Source: Macrothele yani (taxonomy: Eukaryota; Arthropoda; Arachnida; Araneae; Macrothelidae). From it: 64,000 bases of DNA. The first letter of the stretch is position 1. Each line of letters opens with the position of its first letter. Shown piece after piece: positions 23,222-33,986 of this stretch. The stretch is taken from the NCBI GenBank assembly GCA_039090855.1, contig CM076997.1:162718709-162782708 (forward strand). Direction: 5' to 3'. The notes beneath the pieces were generated by a model. The model worked only from the letters and a program-made list of their open reading frames with translations. It did no database searches and was not told the origin of the DNA. The position numbers and the translations under genes were made by a program.

Positions 23222-23369
23222 TACAGGGAATGGACGGAATAATATGAACACCACGTTCAGAGACGTGACTTTTAATGCAGCTGCATACATCGCAATACTC
23301 AAAAGTATCAGCCGCTTTTTCATTGTAATAGCTTAGTTAAGAACCTCAAGGTTCTGTTTAAGTGCATTT

Positions 23370-24439
23370 AAAGTGTCTTGTTGCAAAATTTCTTTGAGGG
23401 TGACGACGAAATGGGCGAGCTAATATACTTCAAAAGAGGAGTAATTATTAGGTGCTGGCTAGTTGGTGCCTGCGTGACAACACTCGCCAGGGTAGTGGGG
23501 TTATCGAGAGCTACTGTGTCTTGACAGCATACCGTGTTCGTGGCAACACCTCGTCTGCGAAACAAAAGAGCGGCGGAAAAAGGATCTTATCTGATAGAGA
23601 CAGGAGAGCATTGAAGAGGATTGTTACCCGTAGAAGACCGCGGAGTTCAATCTGCATCTCCAGATCACAGTATCAGCGAAAAACAGTGCGCAAGGAACTG
23701 CATAAATAAGATATCAATGGAAAAGCTTCTTTTGAAAACATCTGGTGTCCCGGGTGAATGCACAACGGCGACGACAGTGGTGCCAGGAGCTTACAACGTT
23801 ACCGCCGATGCATGGAAGGCTGTATTGTGGCCGGATGAATCCACATTTATGCTATTCTTCACTGCAGGACTTGTGTACATGTGGAGAACACCGTCAGAAG
23901 AGTACAACCCAGACCGTCTGCCTCCAACTGTGCAGCATGGTGGTGATTCTGCCATGCTGCACAGTTGGGGTGATTCCGCCATGCTGCACAGTTCGAAGCA
24001 GTTATTTTCAGCAGATTCCCTGATTACTTGAAAGGACGGATGACTAGCAGGGAGTATGAAATCATTTTGGCCGACCAAATCCATCCAATGACTCAGTTAT
24101 TTTTGTTCTGCAAGGAATGAAATCTATCAAGATGATAACGCCTCAATACACGTAGCTTGGAATGTCCAATCATGGTTTGAGGAACATGAGGACTAACTTT
24201 CACGCATGTTTTGGCCTTCCCAATCACCAGATATAAATTTCATCAAGCCACTGTGGTCTGTGTTGGAGAACAGAGTAAGGTCCCGTTATCTCCCTCTTGC
24301 ATCTCTTAGGGATCTGGAACAGTTTCTACAAGAAGAATGTCGTAATATCCCACTAACCACCATCCAGGATTGTTATGCGTCCATTCCAAGGAGGATTCAG
24401 GTGGACCTGAATGCCAAAGGTAGTCCTAAACCCTATTAG
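23370..24439 (+). pseudogene. Tc1-like transposase, multiply frameshifted
   Basis: An N-terminal helix-turn-helix segment (MGELIYFKRGVIIRCW...TLARVVGLSRATVS) is at about 23410-23520. The D1 block WPDESTFMLF is at about 23830. An open C-terminal frame at 24206-24439 has WPSQSPDINFIKPLW, where the family's catalytic Glu (NPIE.LW) is Lys. The segment between D1 and D2 is scrambled by an inverted duplication and a 27-bp tandem duplication around 23924-23996. It is non-functional. Confidence 0.85.
23924..23996. repeat. Short inverted plus direct duplication in transposase
   Basis: Arms 23924-23940 and 23952-23968 (CCAACTGTGCAGCATGG and complement) match perfectly around an 11-bp spacer. The right arm with flanks (GTGATTC.GCCATGCTGCAC) is then repeated directly with a 27-bp period. 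Confidence 0.92.
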
Positions 24440-24660
24440 GGACAAAACCTTCTTTTCCTTGGTGTTCACATTACTCTGTCCAACCCCTGTATATCGGCAT
24501 GTCCCACCTAAATTTTTCCACGACCCTTAGTGTAACTCTGGTGTAGAGCATTTTCACAGCAAAAGAAAAAGTAAGATAATCATTCCTTCAAAAAATAAAC
24601 GCGTATTTACGTTCGTTGGAGAAAGCAGTACCAATAAATAATTTTCAGGAAATTCCCACA

Positions 24661-24885
24661 TTATCTTTTTTTTTTTTTTTTTTTTTTGAGTTTAACCACC
24701 ATCACCAGCTTTTTTAAGCACTTACGCAGTAATATAATACCACATTTTTGGGCCATTAATTTCGGGGAAGGGAGAAAGTCAACGCTATCCGCCAAGCATA
24801 CTAACACTGTCGCTTCCGGAAATCGAACCCGGAACCAACTTTGACGACTGAACGAAATCCCGCGCCTAAGATTGTTTTCAAACGG
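24661..24885 (-). repeat. tRNA-derived SINE, divergent SINE-A-like
   Basis: On the minus strand a B box (CCGGGTTCGATTTCCGG) is followed by TTCTCCCTTCCCCGAAATTAATGG, GTGATGGTGGTTAAACTC and a 3' A tail, seen as a plus-strand T run at 24667-24687. The tail motif resembles SINE-A, but the middle differs and the A box is weak. Confidence 0.7.
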
Positions 24886-25841
24886 TGTAGAGAATAGATC
24901 GGATACTAATAAACCGAAAGACGTGAAATTAGTTATCAGACTTTCGATAAAAAGAACAACATTTGCTTTCTGGATACAGAGCTCTTTTTCTGGAAACCAC
25001 GCCAAATATGAAATTTAACACTGTAGAAAGATCAATGTTTCGATTCTTCTAGCAATAATGTCGAACGATAAAATCATTTCTCAAAGACCAAAGTTTCTAA
25101 TTGCTCGTGTACATCTGATTTAATAGAATTCTGTCGTAAGTAAAATATTTTTTGTGGCTGATAATAGGAAAGAAAAAAGAATTTTCCGTAGAATGTTCAG
25201 TTGCATTTGGAAAATTTATATTTCTTAATATCTAGGGTAAAATAAAAATTATTCTGAATGATTTCAGCAGACGTTTTACTAAAAGGTCTTCCTGCTTCGG
25301 TAACTTAATTGTATTGGCACATCTCAAGTACTTCTCCGTCTTATTCTTATTTGTCTTGCCTTACGTAGACTGGAGCCAAAGTGCAATTTGCAACGACAAG
25401 GAAAGAGGAATAGACATAGATAGATAGAGTGTAACAGTTACTTGACTTCGGATTTGACCTCTGTCTGCTACTATGATTAATCAATCTGCCTGTTCGGAGG
25501 AACGTTAGAAGTAATCATCTTACTCCTGACCATAGTTGAGCATTTTCAAGGTTATCAACTGCCCTTCAAAGTCTGTTCAGATGATAGGAGTTTTGGAGAT
25601 ATGCTCAGAATATAGGAATTTGAAAAACCACACAGAGGGTGATTTCAATCTTCTGAGATTTTAATCTTTGAAACTATAAATAAAGTAAAATAAGAAAAGA
25701 AAAATATTGTGGTTGGCGTGATTGATAAGCATATGCGCGCTACACATTTGAGAAAACAGTTTTTTCTCATAGAAGACGAAAAGACGAAGTATCTGATCAA
25801 GCTTTAGCACACCATTGATTTTCGGACAGTATTAAATATAC

Positions 25842-26040
25842 GTGATTGCTACATTTGGTTTTTCCGATCCCCAAATGAGCCCATTCTGCCTTTTCACTGT
25901 ACCCCTAACATCGGACGTAGCCTCGTCTGAAATACAGACACGCCCCGAGAAGCCATTATTTTCGATAATAAGGTTCAAAATGTCATTTGAAAATGTTTCC
26001 TGTTTCGGAAAGGCGTCAGGCTTCAGTTCTTGAAGAATTT
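25842..26040 (-). pseudogene. DDE transposase fragment (DUF4817-associated type)
   Basis: The minus strand reads LQELKPDAFPKQETFSNDIL, then GFSGRVCISDEATSDVRGTVKRQNGLIWGSEKPNV. This matches the D1 region of the arthropod DDE transposases that carry an N-terminal DUF4817 domain (usual form SDEATFHLSG.VN..N.RIW). The D1 Asp is present (ISDEAT). Everything before and after is missing. It lies just outside the pogo-like element at 26074, so the two are unrelated. Confidence 0.75.
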
Positions 26041-26073
26041 CGTAACTTGTAGGTATGTGCCTGCAAATGATTG

Positions 26074-27042
26074 TACAGTGGAATCCACATATAATGAGAT
26101 CGCATAATACAAGTTTCGGCATAAAGCGAAGTTTTTATAGATTGCTCTTCTTATTTTAATCGCATATTTCGAACAATATTTCTTGGGAAACCCACATACT
26201 GTATATCGAAATTCTCGGCAAAATACGTAGCATTGATTCAATTCTTACCGTTTTCTCTTTCACCGAAAAATTAGGAATTACCTGCTGCTGACAGCACACA
26301 TTGGTTCCACATTTAGACAGGTTAGTTTGCGTGAACACAAAAATGTTTTAATTGCTTTCTACTACGTCGGGTTAGCCACACATACATCTCCTGGATAAAC
26401 TAATCTTAGTTTATTTTGCATCTAGAAACATCTTAACCACTGCGTCTAAGGACGTTTCCAAACAGTTAAAGCAGCTATCGTGACGAGCACAAAAAACAAT
26501 TAGCTCATGTTTCCGACGTAACATGCAAACAGCAGATCAAATGTAACAGGTGAAATTTCAAATGTATGGCAGTTACTTTAATTTTTACAATTGTTAAATA
26601 TTTTGCTTACTGCAGATCTCACTGATATTTTTGTCATGCAATGTCCCTTTTTGTTTGTCCCGTTATATCATCATCCTCATTGTCAACCATTATCAATCCA
26701 CTGCTGGACGAAGGTCTCCCCAAGTTTCCTCCACAACGGTCTGTCTTGTGCCAGTCTCCTCCATGTCACTCCCGCATATTTACGAATTTCATCCACCCAT
26801 CTCCCATGTGGTCTTTTCTGGGTCTTTTCCTGTCCCTTGAATCCAATCTAAAATTTCGGCTGTCCATCTATGGTCTTTCCTTCTGGCAGTATGTCCAGCC
26901 CATTGCCATTTCAGGGATTTACTACTCTAATGCGACGTCATGCAATGTCCCTTTTTGTTTATCCACGAGTTATATAGAAGTCAGTATATATCGAATGTTT
27001 CTTACTCTCCCTTCGATTTCGTTATATGCGGGTTCGACTGTA
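26074..27042. mobile_element. Non-autonomous pogo/Tigger-like element
   Basis: The ends are TA plus inverted repeats of 29 bp with 5 mismatches: left TACAGTGGAATCCACATATA, right (minus strand) TACAGTCGAACCCGCATATA, both continuing A.GA.ATCG. The CAGT..AA.CC start and TA target are typical of pogo/Tigger. No transposase remains. A LINE fragment with a 24-bp duplication sits inside, so the element is older than that insertion. Confidence 0.8.
26633..26960 (-). mobile_element. 5'-truncated RTE-like LINE with 24-bp target duplication
   Basis: Direct repeats 26633-26656 and 26937-26960 (GTCATGCAATGTCCCTTTTT then GTTT) are identical. They bracket 280 bp that on the minus strand encode KWQWAGHTARRKDHRWTAEILDW, a frameshift, then GRWVDEIRKYAGVTWRRLAQDRPLWRKLGETFVQQW. 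This is the C-terminus of an RTE/CR1-type reverse-transcriptase protein. The 3' end has the short GATGATGAT-type tail common in RTE elements. It is only the last ~90 codons and inactive. Confidence 0.88.
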
Positions 27043-28299
27043 TAATATTTGCCTACACTAAAAACGTCGGTATCTGTAATTGGCGTCAAACTTTTCTGGC
27101 CGGTTTTCGTGCGAATCGTGTGAAATGCATTCTAAATGTTTCCCACCGTTTCATTGGAAACTGATGTTCTATCAGTGTTCCTTCCATTTTCCATTGTATC
27201 GGTTCTCAAGAATTATGTCATCCATGACTTATTCGGTTTCACATCCGACGTGTTCTTTTCATACTATTTTTTTAACTCTCTCTGAATGCTGGTAGGATAT
27301 TTTCTTTTTGCAAGCAACACAAAACATCGGCCCTTCCCTGCCACAGCCGCCATCTTAACTCCACAGCTCCTACAGCGTTCCTAGTGGCCGGCACCAGCAC
27401 AAAAGCTGTATGCATGCAAGTGGCGATCTTTAAAAACACAACAGGGTAATATTTTATAGAGCCCTGTATAACACATGTTTTTAATGTATTGACCGCGATC
27501 GGAAGGCAGATACTGAAGCGAAAGTATGGTTCATCGTAGAATTAAGAATTGGCGACCAAAATAGCATTTCAGAATATCAAAGGGATTCCGCGTTGTCCTG
27601 TTTCAGTTGAAGCTACAGGTTTCGGAGTAACAGCAGTCAAAATTACAATGATATTTATTCTTGAATAGCCTTCTTTACATTGGTACTTGTACTGATCATC
27701 AGGGTCTCCCCTTCCCCTCTGCACTTTTTCCCTTTTAAGGAGCAAAAACTTCCCTTTTTTTCTGAAAACAGAAACATATGGTATATTTTTATTTTATTTT
27801 ATTTCCAACTTGAGAAAAAACATATGTTTTTTTAATTCAAAGGTCAAAACTGAGATTAATTTAGTATATTGTTAAAAATCATATTTTATTGCATTATTGT
27901 CGGCAAAGAATAACTGTCCTTCTATGATATGGCTAATCGTGACATATCTATATGGCACATTACCAAATATTTGACATGCAAACATAGAAAAATTACTCAG
28001 AATTCAGTGTTACTTCTGTGAAGAGTAATTTTTTTTTTGTTTTTTTGTTTTACATGAAACAAACTATAGCAAGAAACTTATTATCTACAAGTTGCAAAAA
28101 TGAAATACTGAATATGTTGCATACATGCAGATACCTGGATACGATTCGTTCTGATGTACAGTTCTAAATAATTAACAGAGGAAGTAAGTATAACAAAAGC
28201 GCAAGCATGTCAGCCTCCTAAAATCAAAACACAATATTCAAAGTTAAAAGAGCAAAATGTCGTCTGACCAGGGTACAACACTTAGCTATTAAACCATAT
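27043..28299. other. No gene recognised
   Basis: AT-rich DNA with T-rich and C/T-rich low-complexity patches at 27690-27830 and 28030-28060. No frames or repeats worth calling. Confidence 0.5.
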
Positions 28300-28561
28300 G
28301 TGTGGTACGGGACTGACGCTGTTGCAACGTACTATAGAGGTGAATCACGTGTCAAGGCGACAAATCTGTAGCGGTACATTCCGTCCGTGTTGCTTAGTTG
28401 GGAGAGAAACTTACTCCGGAGTGAGGGGGGGGACAAACTTGTGTTTTCACATTGGCGCCCGAACGTAAAAATGGATCTATTGGCCCGTTGGGTTCTTCAA
28501 AAGATGTGTAATGTTTGCTCTATACATCGTCTGGAATTAATAAAAAATTCTTGCTTCGCTT

Positions 28562-28594
<33 letters not shown>

Positions 28595-28745
28595 AGAGGG
28601 AGTTCATGTGACATATTACAGAGGTAAATCACGTGTCAAAACTAGAATCTGCAACGGTACATTCAGTCCACGTAGCTTAGTTGGAAGAGAAACTTACTCC
28701 GGAGTGAGGGGGCTCGAGATCGATTTCAGTCACGGACAAATATGT
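28300..28745 (+). repeat. SINE-C, dimer joined through a 30-A tract
   Basis: The first head is at about 28385-28430 (GCTTAGTTGGGAGAGAAACTTACTCCGG), with body TTGGCGCCCGAACGTAAAAATGG to GTCTGGAATTAATAAAA. An uninterrupted A run follows at 28563-28592. A second head region is at 28600-28725 (AGCTTAGTTGGAAGAGAAACTTACTCCGG, with a B-box-like GATCGATTTCAG). Each half is preceded by the same TATTACAGAGGTAAATCACGTGTC leader. Confidence 0.8.
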
Positions 28746-29693
28746 GTTTTCACACTGTGCATTGCCTATTGTGTACTTACAATTTGCTTATTGCAGTTTC
28801 AAAAGAAATGAGTGTCAGTTCCAAATGGTGTTTCCATTTGTATTCTGTTCTTTCGCTGATCCTTGAATTCTTCCATCCTGCTGATATTTCCTCACCAACT
28901 TGCCCTCCGACTCCCAGACCGTCATGAAGCACTGACAACATATTAACAAAAACCATAGGTATATTACTTAGCGAGCTTAAGTAGCACTCCACCTCAGACT
29001 CAGGAAAAACATCTGCTGTAAGAAGATTCAACGCAGGCAGGAAAAACATACGCATTCAAAACCTACAAAATCTGTTTCATTGAAGTTAATGGTTGCAATT
29101 TGGTTGGTGACTTTTTATTCCGTTACAGTTCAAGCTTTTACATCCCTTGAATGAAAATTTCTTTTTTTCCCCCTATTTGTCTGATTTTCTCTTGGGGAAT
29201 CTCGAGTTTGATGACATTTTCCTAAAAATGGAAATTTTCCCAGAACGTGAAAGCCCTGATAAGCATTGTTCATTAGGAAGAAATCCCTGTCAGTCTTTTT
29301 ACCCTTCATACGTTTGACAGAGTGGCAAAATGTTGAATGAGGCATTTTCCCAAGCCATGAGAGCCCGGCAATCGATCCCACCTTTTAAGAATGTTACTCT
29401 CTACAGATGTTATTTAAAAATCAATTGAAATTATGCAAATATAAAATTCAGAAGAACGACTCCAAGGTACACAACGTCAGGTTCTTCTGCGAGCTTATGC
29501 CGACGTTTAAGCTTATTTGTTTAATTGCCTCTTTCTGTAGATTAAGGACAGACAAGCAGACAGTCTTTTTTTTTTATTGCTGATACAGTTTTTTTACAGA
29601 ATACCGACTTCAGATCGAATAATTGTGAGTAAGAAGTGACTTATTGTTAGTTGTGGTTAAAACTTCAGTGAAATAAATTCCTTATACGCGGTC
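28746..29693. other. No gene recognised
   Basis: Unique-looking AT-rich DNA. Minus frames of 92 and 83 codons (28777-29055, 29130-29381) show no motif I can name. Confidence 0.45.
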
Positions 29694-30606
29694 CGATCAA
29701 AATGTTCCGATACTAGGCCAATATACCACAAAGTACTTACGTTACTTAAGTCTGGCTATGATCTACCTCAAAGTAGTCTCCTTGGGCAGCGATACACCGC
29801 TGCCAGCGTTTTTGCCACAGTTGGAACGCTCCCTGGGAGTCCTGTTCGCGAATCGTGTCAATTACCGTCTGCGATTCGCGCTGGATCTCGTCCGCGGTTT
29901 CAAAACGGCTACTCTTGAGCTTCAGCTTTATCTTCGGGAACAGAAGGAAGCCGCACGGGTTCAAATCCGGCGAGTAAGACGGGTAAGGATGTGTAGTCAT
30001 GCAGTTGCGGCTGCAAAACTGACATGTTTCCAATGCTCTGTGAGCTGCTGCATTGTCGTGATGGAGCAGGAAATCGCGCGTGCGCCACATTTCAGGTCGT
30101 CTGCGGCGTAAAAAGGGGCGGTGACGGTCTGGCCCTGGGGGACGTATTCACGGTGCACAACTCCACGAGTGTCGAAGAACACGATGAGCATGCTTTTGGT
30201 TGCCCTCCGGACCTGTCGGACCTTCTTTGGTCGTGGAGATGTCTGGCTCTTCCACTGCCACGAGTATTGTTTGGTCTCCGGGTCGTAACCGTAGACCCAA
30301 GTCTCGTACCCAGTGATGACCCGCGACAGGAACATTTCATGCGTCTCCGTTCCGGATTTGCCGAGTTTGACGCAGAATTAGATGTTCGCTCGCTGTTCCA
30401 GTTTTCACTCCATACCAAAATCGCAGCTGTGTTCTTCACGTGGTCACCAAATATCATGTAGCAGCTCCCGATATTCACAGAACGACACCACTCGGCACAA
30501 TGACTCATAAAGCTCACTGCCCTCTACCGCTGCTCGCGCATCTACGTACTGCTATCTTTTGTTGCGCTACGCACCTAGTCTCGGAACTTTTTGATAGCAC
30601 TACGTA
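29694..30606 (-). mobile_element. Mariner element, 5'-deleted
   Basis: Both ends are TA plus imperfect inverted repeats of about 30 bp sharing ATCAAAA.GTTCCGA.ACTAGG. At 913 bp the element is about 400 bp shorter than a complete mariner. The missing part is the transposase N-terminus, on the right. Confidence 0.85.
29746..30345 (-). pseudogene. Mariner transposase, catalytic core only, two catalytic Asp lost
   Basis: The core reads VITGYETWVYGYDPETKQ, where the D1 Asp of GDETW is Tyr. Next come KKVRQVRRATKSMLIVFFDTRGVVHREYVPQGQTV and HHDNAAAH (D2 intact). Then comes HPYPSYSPDLNPCGFLLFPKIK, where the D3 Asp of the usual PCDF is Gly. A frameshift near 30090 splits the frame. The N-terminal helix-turn-helix region is not recognisable. 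With two of three metal-binding residues changed it was dead even before the frameshift. Confidence 0.9.
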
Positions 30607-32259
30607 TCATTAGGTGGTTACCACAGAACAATTAGCCACCTAACCGGGTAGCACAATCCGTTGACTTTGGATGTCGGACTCAAGAAAACCTGGTAAACCA
30701 TTTGAAGTAAAGCGTTTAAAACACAGAAACTAAATTTTTGAGAGTTCAAAACGTATATAGCCCATGATCTTGACTTTCAAAAGCATAATTTTTTTAACAT
30801 TAAATTGTTGTTTTAATTTCTTGCGTCTTTATGATTCTGCTTTCTGTTTGATTATTTCAATCTTTATAATGAGGCATAAATCGTGCCGCATGTTTTACTT
30901 CCCTTGCCACTTTTCTAAAAAGCCTGAGGTATATATATTTTTGGGGTCCAATTCCACCTGGAAGCATTCGCTAAACAGCGTCGCTATGTCTATCGGAAGT
31001 TCGACTAAGCGAGGAACATAACTAACAACATAAATTTATTTTAGACCTTTGTGCCGAGTGATTTTCTGTTTAACAATATGTCCGTTAGAGTTTTACCGAA
31101 AATAATTGATAGACAGCAAACACTCATTAAAACAGGTTAAAATAAAAAATATCTGAGAGATAGTAAAGAGACAACAGCGATGCTACGGCAAATAAAAAAT
31201 GGAAGCGATGAATAAAAATAAAGAAAAGAAGCCAAATAATAAACATTAGGCTCGACGGGCGAAGAATAAAAACTACAAAAAAAATGCAAAAATGTTTTTT
31301 CTGGAAAAATGAAATAAAAAAGAATATTTTTATCTCGTGCTTACGAGTCACAAAGATAAAGCAGAAAGGATCCACTCTTATTATTCTTCAATTCTCGTGA
31401 AGATTTAAATTTGGATCACTGGAGACACGAAAGGGAAAGAACAAAAATCGAAGAAAATGCGAAGACCTCAAGTTTTAATCGAGGACTGAAGGAAATGCAT
31501 TCTACATGATATGTTCTATCTTTTCTGTCCGTAAACTGTTGACATCGAGTAAAACTTTTTGTATCCACCGGTTTCGAAACCTTGCTGAGGTGTATTCCGA
31601 AATGGACCGAATTATTTGTGAGGTTGAATATACAAATTCACAATTTGTATATTCAACCTCTTAAAAAATTCGGTCCATTTCAAATTTAGGGGCTTGTACT
31701 TTAAAAGAAAAATATCTTGCTAAGTATTACGTATATGAAAAGATTTGAAGCGCAATGTAATGGCGCTCGCGGCTTCAACATCTAATCTGAAAATCACATC
31801 AGCAGTTAAATGTTGATTGACTAAAATATCAAACACCTTAATTTATCTGGTAAGTAGTGTTAGGATTTTGAAATTGCTACTCGATATACACTGAGAGGTC
31901 ACTCAATAACGACCTCCCCTATGCAAAGTGAGTTACACCTGTATTGGCATAAAGAAGAAGGCATGGGCTGTAGGGGTTGATATTAGCGGTTGGTGTGCAG
32001 CGGAGAGTAAAGTTCTGGAGTGATGGGTAAAACGAAGGATTTTATTCATTTTGTTTCAAAATGATTTCATTGAGGTGTTTTTTTTATTACGTAAGATTTC
32101 ACATTTTATTATTCAAAGCAGAAAACGATCTGTTTAAGTGGACATAAAGCGCACAACTGCCCACATGAAAAGAAAGGGAGCTTAAAATTTACGACAGGCC
32201 TTCAGAGATTGACATTGAGTGCTGTATCGACCGAAATGACCCACTGGCTCAACGATCTT
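30607..32259. other. No gene recognised (contains a hairpin)
   Basis: AT-rich DNA. The only structure is the stepped palindrome at 31599-31681. The minus frame at 31127-31375 is a phenylalanine-rich low-complexity translation. Confidence 0.5.
31599..31681. repeat. Two-step palindrome
   Basis: Inner arms 31620-31638 and 31642-31660 (19 bp, perfect, 3-bp spacer). Outer arms 31599-31613 and 31667-31681 (15 bp, GAAATGGACCGAATT and complement, perfect). Both are on the same axis, separated by unpaired 6-bp side segments. Confidence 0.95.
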
Positions 32260-32417
32260 ATCGCACGGTAAGGTGCATTCACGAAACCCTGGTACAAAGA
32301 AATACTGAATTGGTATGAATCATATCTACCATAAGAAAACAATTAATTACTAGAAATACTGTTGTCAGTTATGTTGTGATTTGAGGTTATCGCATACCGT
32401 CGCAAGGTACAATATCA

Positions 32418-32641
32418 CTAATGACGTAACCTGTTCAGCCAATAGACTGGCTCCACAGGGTGTGATAGGACACATTTAGAAAATTTTGAGGTAATCCCGC
32501 TGCGATAGCAATCTTGTTCAGAGACTCCAGGTCGAACACCCGGTCGCAGGATGAGTTGCCACACCAGCCCGGGAAGCCGTCCTCCGTGGGAACACCACAA
32601 AACGACCCCAGGCAAAACACGGCACTGCTACGTGCTGGCAA
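32418..32641 (-). other. GC-rich open segment, possible exon or LINE 3' region
   Basis: A 68-codon minus frame reads CLGSFCGVPTEDGFPGWCGNSSCDRVFDLESLNK and stands out by GC content and Cys/Gly-rich, non-repetitive composition. No family is recognised. AG and GT sites that could serve for splicing are present (acceptor-like CACGTAG, donor-like CAGGTTACG), but a stop precedes that donor. TGACGTAA and a CCAAT word lie next to it at 32422-32445. It lies inside the possible LINE bracket, so it may be LINE-derived. Confidence 0.25.
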
Positions 32642-32879
32642 GGCCGATTAATTTTGCGGGCTACTGGAAGAGTTGTCCACCCCACAAACATATATTTTTT
32701 TTAATTTTAGGACGAGTATCTCTTTATTAAATATCCAAAAAGATTTAAATAAACTTTCAAAAAACAACATCGATTACGATATCCCTTTGTGCTGGGATTC
32801 ACAAACTGAATTGATATGTGACGATGATATGTTACAATGCAGGTGATAGGGATATATTACAATGCTTCGCCCTTTGGCG

Positions 32880-33450
32880 TCACTCCGAGTCATAGGGCAG
32901 GATCTGCTCCTATAGATAGTCTCCATGATGCTCTTAACCAACTCGATGATTCCTTCTCTTTTCCTGGTGTTTCCTATGAGAGCTCCTATACCCCTTGTTT
33001 ACTTTGCCCATGCGATTCGGGCCTCCCGATACGCTGAAAGAGAATCACATTCAAGTATCAAATGAGTCATGCTTGCTGTCTGAGCCCCACAACGAGATTC
33101 CCGTTCCTTTAAGGCAAATCTGCCCAGGAATTCAGGGCAGAGGCAATGGCCACAGAGTACTTGGTTCAGGAACTTATTCGTTTCGCTCTTGGTTGATAAC
33201 TTTGGGAAGATTTGGTCGATCTTCCATCAGCTTCGCCCGGGTCCCACATTTTCTGCAATTTTTCTATTGACGCACGTCTCAATGTCGCCCGCATGGACTG
33301 CTGAAGCGTTTTGACATGGATGTCGGTGATACGCTTCTTTGTCGCTCGTTTTGCCAACTCATCTGTCCTGTCGTTTCCTCTGGTTCCGACATAGCTTCGG
33401 ACTCAGTGGAAACTTACTTCTCCCTTTTCGGGCTTTCATCAGTCGGGATC
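32880..33450 (-). pseudogene. RNase H and Cys/His tail of a non-LTR retrotransposon
   Basis: The minus strand reads, across frameshifts, KGEVSFHWVRSYVGTRGNDRTDELAKRATKKRI. This is the RNase H end motif (W..SH.G..GNE.AD.LAK.A), in which the catalytic His of SHVG has become Tyr. It is followed by NQVLCGHCLCPEFLGRFALKERESRCGAQTASMTHLILECDS, the C..C...T.H.L..C block found after RNase H in Jockey/I/R1-type ORF2 proteins. The reverse-transcriptase domain is missing. Confidence 0.8.
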
Positions 33451-33703
33451 GCACGGTAAGGTGGATTCGCGAAACGCGACTGTTTCTATTATTTACAGGA
33501 TATCTGAACAACTCAGCAACACTGTGTTGTAAAGGATTGGACATCAGAAGAAATCTTGGTTTCTGGAATATACTGTAGAATTTTGAATACATACCACACT
33601 TGAATCCTCAGTCAATACTTCTTCATCCAAGACTCATAAATCTTCGCCTTATGAAACAAAACCTTCTATAATCTCTGAATATGAATAACGATAGTTTTGT
33701 GTA

Positions 33704-33986
33704 CACTGTTAAAAATACTGTGATAGATTGTACCAAAAAGTGGTGCTACACCAGCTGCACCACTTTCTGAGAAAAGATAGACCATTGCGTGGTGCAAACA
33801 AAGCCTTACAATATGGTACAATTTTGCACTAAGTTATGGTACAAGGTTACACTACATTATGTGCAGGGTTGCATCATATTGTTGGGTTTTGTTTGCACCA
33901 CGCAACGGTGTATCTTTTCACAGAAAGTTGTGCACCTGGTGTAGCGCCACTTCTTGGTGCAACGTACCAAAATATTTTTAACACTG
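33704..33986. repeat. MITE with long inverted arms, family 1
   Basis: The ends are CACTGTTAAAAATA and CAGTGTTAAAAATA on the two strands. The arms of about 100 bp share ACCAA.AAGTGG.GCTACACCAG and CGTGGTGCAAACAAA. Nearly the whole element folds on itself. It is related to 20504-20781 but not identical. Confidence 0.85.

Larger units (their letters stand above)
23222..24491 (+). mobile_element. Tc1-like transposon, decayed
   Basis: The ends are TA plus inverted repeats of about 34 bp. The left is TACAGGGAATGGACGGAATA; the right, on the minus strand, is TACAGGGGTTGGACAGAGTA; both continue with TGAACACCA. The length is 1.27 kb. Confidence 0.92.
32260..33475 (-). mobile_element. Jockey/I-like LINE remnant with possible 28-bp target duplication
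   Basis: Segments 32260-32287 and 33448-33475 (ATCGCACGGTAAGGTG.ATTC) match at 26 of 28 positions and bracket 1160 bp. The RNase H fragment begins immediately inside the right copy, as expected for a 5'-truncated LINE in minus orientation. However, an A-rich minus-strand stretch at about 32690-32710 could be the true 3' tail. In that case the outer repeat would be older or coincidental. Confidence 0.5.

Noticed and set aside
30024..30517. Frames of 141-145 codons on both strands near 30.1-30.5 kb
   Set aside because: They are out-of-frame shadows of the GC-rich mariner transposase on the minus strand.
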